Of a DNA stretch of 64,000 nt, positions 59,601-64,000 are shown in pieces. Position numbers and translations under genes: made by a program. The stretch is from Gordius sp. MW1 (lineage: Eukaryota; Nematomorpha; Gordioida; Gordea; Gordiidae). Where the stretch lies: contig OZ038526.1 in the NCBI GenBank assembly GCA_964036665.1, forward strand, positions 12,400,001 through 12,464,000. Reading direction: 5' to 3'. The notes below the pieces were generated by a model. That model saw only the letters and a list, made by a program, of their open reading frames with translations. It did no database searches and was not told where the DNA came from. Numbering within the stretch: the first letter of the stretch is position 1; every line of letters starts with the position of its first letter.

Positions 59601-62600
59601 GCGAATCGAGGATAATAGGATTCTCAAATTGGCTTTCTTTTATATATTTTTTCAAGCTCTTTCACATAAAATAACAAAAAAGAAATTTTTTACCTCAAAT
59701 TTTTTGACATTTCTTCTTTCAACCGTATTCATCCGATGAAAGTTATCGTTTTCAGACACGTTTTCCATGATAAAAAGTAAAAATTTATCAGAATCAGAAA
59801 ACTATTACTTTGAAATCATGATAGCATAGAGCAGTGTCCAAGAATTAAGCACTCACGTTGCGATATAACAAACTAATTTAAACAATAAAACGTTGTCTTT
59901 TGTCAAAATGATAATTTTCGCAGCTTAAAACTTCTTTTCGGGAGCGAATCGAGGATAATAGGATTCTCAAATTGGTTTTCTTTTATATATTTTTTCAAGC
60001 TCTTTCACATAAAATAACAAAAAAGAAATTTTTTTACCTCAAAATTTACAACCGTATTCATTCGATGAAAGTTGTCGTTTTAAGACGTGATTTCCATTAT
60101 AAAAAGTAAAAATTTATAAGAATCAGAAAACAATTACTTTGAAATCATGATCGCAAAGAGCATTGTCTAAAAATTAAGCACTCACTGCGATATAACAAAC
60201 TAATTTAAACAATAAAACGTTGTCTTTTGTCAAAATAAGAGTTGCAGCTTAAAACTTCTTTTCGGGAGCGAATCGAGGATAATAAGATTCTCAAATTAGC
60301 TTTCTATTATATATTTTTTCAAGCTCTTTCACATAAAATAACAAAATAGAAAATTTTTTACTTCAAAATTTTTCACTTTTTTTCCAACCGTATTCATCCG
60401 ATCAAAGTTGTCGTTTTAAGACACGATTTAAATGATAAAAGGTAAATTTTATCAGAATCAGAAAACAATTACTTTAAAATCATGATCGCAAAGAGCAGTG
60501 TCCAAGAATTAAGCACTCACGTTGCGATATAACAAACTAATTTAAACAATAAAACGTTGTCTTTTGTCAAAATGATAATTTCGCAGCTTAAAGCTTCTTT
60601 TCGGGAGCGAGGATAATAGGATTCTCAAATTGGTTTTCTTTTATATATTTTTTCAAGCTCTTTCACATAAAATAACAAAAAAGAAATTTTTTTACCTCAA
60701 AATATTTCACTTTTTTTTCCAACCGTATTCATTCGATGAAAGTTGTCGTTTTAAGACGTGATTTTCATGATAAAAAGTAAAAATTTATCAGAATCAGAAA
60801 ACAATTACATTGAAATCATGATCGCAAAGAGCAGTGTTTAAAAATTAAGCACTCACTGCGATATAACAAACTAATTTAAACAATGAAACGTTGTCTTTTG
60901 TCAAAATGAGAGTCCTCGCAGCTTAAAACTTCTTTTCGGGAGCGAATCGAGGATAATAGGATTCTCAAATTGGCTTTCTTTTATATATTTTTTCAAGCTC
61001 TTCCACATAAAATAACAAAAAAGAAATTTTTTTACCTCAAAATATTTCACTTTTTTTTCCAACCGTATTCATTCGATGAAAGTTGTCGTTTTAAGACGTG
61101 ATTTTCATGATAAAAAGTAAAAATTTATCAGAATCAGATAACAATTACATTGAAATCATGATCGCAAAGAGCAGTGTTTAAAAATTAAGCACTCACTGCG
61201 ATATAACAAACTAATTTAAACAATGAAACGTTGTCTTTTGTCAAAATGAGAGTCCTCGCAGCTTAAAACTTCTTTTCGGGAGCGAATCGAGGATAATAGG
61301 ATTCTCAAATTGGCTTTCTTTTATATATTTTTTCAAGCTCTTTCACATAAAATAACAAAAAAGAAATTTTTTACCTCAAAATTTTTCACTTTTTTTCCAA
61401 CCGTATTCATCCGATCAAAGTTGTCGTTTTAAGACACGATTTAAATGATAAAAGGTAAATTTTATCAGAATCAGAAAACAATTACTTTGAAATCATGAGC
61501 GCAAAAAGCAATGTCTAAAAATTAAGCACTCACTGCGATATAACAAACTAATTTAAACAATAAAACGTTGTCTTTTGTCAAAATGAGAGTTCTCGCAGCT
61601 TAAAACTTCTTTTCGGGAGCGAATCGAGGATAATAGGATTCTCAAATTGGCTTTCTTTTATATATTTTTTCAAGCTCTTTCACATAAAATAACAAAAAAG
61701 AAATTTTTTACCTCAAAATTTTTCACTTTTTTTTCCAACCGTATTTATCCGATGAAAGTTGTCGTTTTAAGCGTGATTTACATGATAAAAAGTAAAAATT
61801 TATCAGAATCAGAAAACAATTACTTTGAAATCATGATCGCAAAGAGCAGTTTTCAAAAATTAATCTTTCACGTTGCGATACAACAAACTAATCGAAACAA
61901 TAAAACGTTCTCTTTTGTCAAAATGATAATTTTCGCAGCTTAAAACTTCTTTTCGGGAGCGAATCGAGGATAAAATAATTCTCAAACTGGCTTTCTTTTA
62001 TATATTTTTTCAAGCTCTTTCACATAAAATAACAAAAAAGAAATTTCTTACCTCAAAATTTTTCACTTTTTTTTCCAACCGTATTCATTCGATGAAAGTT
62101 GTCGTTTTAAGACGTGATTTCCCTGATAAAAAGTAAAAATTTATCAGAATCAGAAAACAATTACTTTGAAATCATGATCGCAAAGAGCAGTGTCTAAAAA
62201 TTAAGCACTCACTGCGATATAACAAACTAATTTAAACAATAAAACGTTGTCTTTTGTCAAATTGAGAGTTCTCGCAGCTTAAAACTTCTTTTCGGGAGCG
62301 AATCGAGGATAATAGGATTCTCAAATTGGCTTTCTTTTATATATTTTTTCAAGCTCTTTCACATAAAATAACAAAAAAGAAATTTATTACCTTAAAATAT
62401 TTCACTTTTTTTTCCAACCGTATTCATTCGATGAAAGTTGTCGTTTTAAGACGTGATTTCCATGATAAAAAGTAAAAATTTATCAGATCAGAAAACAATT
62501 ACTTTGAAATCATGATCGCAAAGAGCAGTTTTCAAAAATTAATCTTTCACGTTGCGATACAACAAACTAATCGAAACAATAAAACGTTGTCTTTTGTCAA

Positions 62601-64000
62601 AATGAGAGTTCTCGAAGCTTAAAACTTCTTTTCGGGAGCGAATCAAGGATAATAGGATTCTCAAATTGGCTTTCTTTTATATATTTTTTCAAGCTCTTTC
62701 ACATTAAATAACAAAAAAGAAATTTTTTACCTTAAAATATTTCACTTTTTTTTCCAACCGTATTCATTCGATGAAAGTTGTCGTTTTAAGACGTGATTTC
62801 CATGATAAAAAGTAAAAATTTATCAGATCAGAAAACAATTACTTTGAAATCATGATCGCAAAGAGCAGTTTTCAAAAATTAATCTTTCACGTTGCGATAC
62901 AACAAACTAATCGAAACAATAAAACGTTCTCTTTTGTCAAAATGATAATTTTCGCAGCTTAAAACTTCTTTTCGGGAGCGAATCGAGGATAAAATAATCA
63001 AATTGGCTTTCTTTTATATATTTTTTCAAGCTCTTTCACATAAAATAACAAAAAAGAAATTTCTTACCTCAAAATTTTTCACTTTTTTTTCCAACCGTAT
63101 TCATTCGATGAAAGTTGTCGTTTTAAGACGTGATTTCCCTGATAAAAAGTAAAGATTTATCAGAATCAGAAAACAATTACTTTGAAATCATGAGCGCAAA
63201 AAGCAGTGTCTAAAAATTAAGCACTCACTGCGATATAACAAACTAATTTAAACAATAAAACGTTGTCTTTTGTCAAAATGAGAGTTCTCGCAGCTTAAAA
63301 CTTCTTTTCGGGAGCGAATCGAGGATAATAGGATTCTCAAATTGGCTTTCTTTTATATATTTTTTCAAGCTCTTTCACATAAAATAACAAAAAAGAAATT
63401 TTTTACCTCAAAATTTTTCACTTTTTTTTCCAACAGTATTCATCCGATGAAAGTTGTCGTTTTAAGCGTGATTTACATGATAAAAAGTAAAAATTTATCA
63501 GAATCAGAAAACAATTACTTTGAAATCATGATCGCAAAGAGCAGTTTTCAAATATTAATCTTTCACGTTGCGATACAACAAACTAATCGAAACAATAAAA
63601 CGTTCTCTTTTGTCAAAATGATAATTTTCGCAGCTTAAAACTTCTTTTCGGGAGCGAATCGAGGATAAAATAATTCTCAAACTGGCTTTCTTTTATATAT
63701 TTTTTCAAGCTCTTTCACATAAAATAACAAAAAAGAAATTTCTTACCTCAAAATTTTTCACTTTTTTTTCCAACCGTATTCATTCGATGAAAGTTGTCGT
63801 TTTAAGACGTGATTTCCCTTATAAAAAGTAAAAATTTATCAGAATCAGAAAACAATTACTTTGAAATCATGATCGCAAAGAGCAGTGTCTAAAAATTAAG
63901 CACTCACTGCGATATAACAAACTAATTTAAACAATAAAACGTTGTCTTTTGTCAAAATGAGAGTTCTCGCAGCTTAAAACTTCTTTTCGGGAGCGAATCG
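38675..64000 (+). repeat. Satellite array, right block (about 75 monomers), continues beyond window
   Basis: Continuation of the ~338-bp satellite, all on one strand, in the multi-type arrangement. Marker variants recur at multiples of the monomer: AAAATTTCCAACCG at 44853, 47212, 49566 and 54639, with a one-base variant at 60041. Distances are 2359, 2354, 5073 (15 monomers) and 5402 (16). A monomer type with an identical open 98-codon stretch recurs at 41058, 43430, 45791, 48142, 50496, 53214, 55567, 56585, 61647 and 63342. No non-satellite DNA is seen to the right edge. The TTG-initiated frames are by-products of monomer homogenisation and not genes. Confidence 0.97.
41021..50460 (+). repeat. 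Regular 7-monomer higher-order repeat, four copies of ~2.36 kb
   Basis: The mutated block TTTTAGGGAGCG marks the same monomer at 41021, 43393 and 45754 (spacing 2372, 2361), and later units keep a 2351-2354 spacing for the 98-codon monomer type. The first copies also share a T-homopolymer replacing TTTATATATTTTTT (about 40722 just before the block, 43095, 45455) and GGGAGCAAATCGAGGATAAA. Monomers within a unit differ clearly, while the same position in neighbouring units is nearly identical, which is the definition of a higher-order repeat. Confidence 0.88.

Noticed and set aside
29709..63638. Recurring 92-98 codon open frame in the satellite
   Set aside because: It starts at TTG and not ATG, lies wholly within the satellite monomer, is broken by indels in most monomer classes, and its identity among copies is explained by higher-order repeat homogenisation.
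13719..64000. CRISPR array
   Set aside because: Unit length, absence of unique spacers and the eukaryotic context exclude it; these are tandem satellite monomers.

Overview
The window is AT-rich nuclear DNA from a eukaryote. The spliced gene, the metazoan-type mobile elements (a CsRn1-like Ty3/gypsy retrotransposon with a tRNA-Trp primer site, Helitron and Helentron-like elements, a ZBED-type hAT relic, tRNA-derived SINE-like heads) and a megabase-style satellite point to an invertebrate animal. An arthropod is my best guess, but nothing in the window proves it. There is no bacterial operon, CRISPR array or rRNA.

Layout. Positions 1-13,700 are a gene-poor flank with many small transposons: a 340-bp Helitron (2050-2389), a 1041-bp inverted-repeat element with a 4-bp target duplication (4726-5766), a complex Helentron-like repeat with internal minisatellite (5821-7952), a 126-bp MITE (11212-11337) and an 800-bp hAT relic with a SINE-like head inside it (12378-13177). 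Two coding signals lie here. One is a 110-codon hypothetical ORF (1052-1384). The other is the 3' part of a Ser/Arg-rich gene whose exons (9780-10095, 11688-11870, 13304-13490) join in matching phase 2 but carry one apparent 1-base frameshift.

From about 13,719 to the right edge the window is one satellite array with a monomer of about 338 bp. That is roughly 43.7 kb and about 130 monomers by my estimate, all in the same orientation. The array is interrupted twice: by a complete but dead LTR retrotransposon (21748-26409, TATT target duplication) and by a 1890-bp Helentron-like element (36785-38674). Left of the retrotransposon one monomer family dominates, and it holds a perfect 8-bp inverted repeat. 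To the right the monomers are of several distinguishable types arranged in higher-order repeats, mostly 7-mers of about 2.36 kb, with local 8-, 5- and 3-mer variants. This organisation resembles centromeric or pericentromeric satellite DNA, but the sequence alone does not establish centromere function.

The last exon of the Ser/Arg-rich gene ends only about 230 bp from the first satellite monomer, so the window spans an abrupt gene/satellite boundary. No genes work together here as a pathway. The interest lies in array evolution, nested transposons and the fate of the gene at the edge. Satellite counts and higher-order boundaries were read by eye and are approximate.
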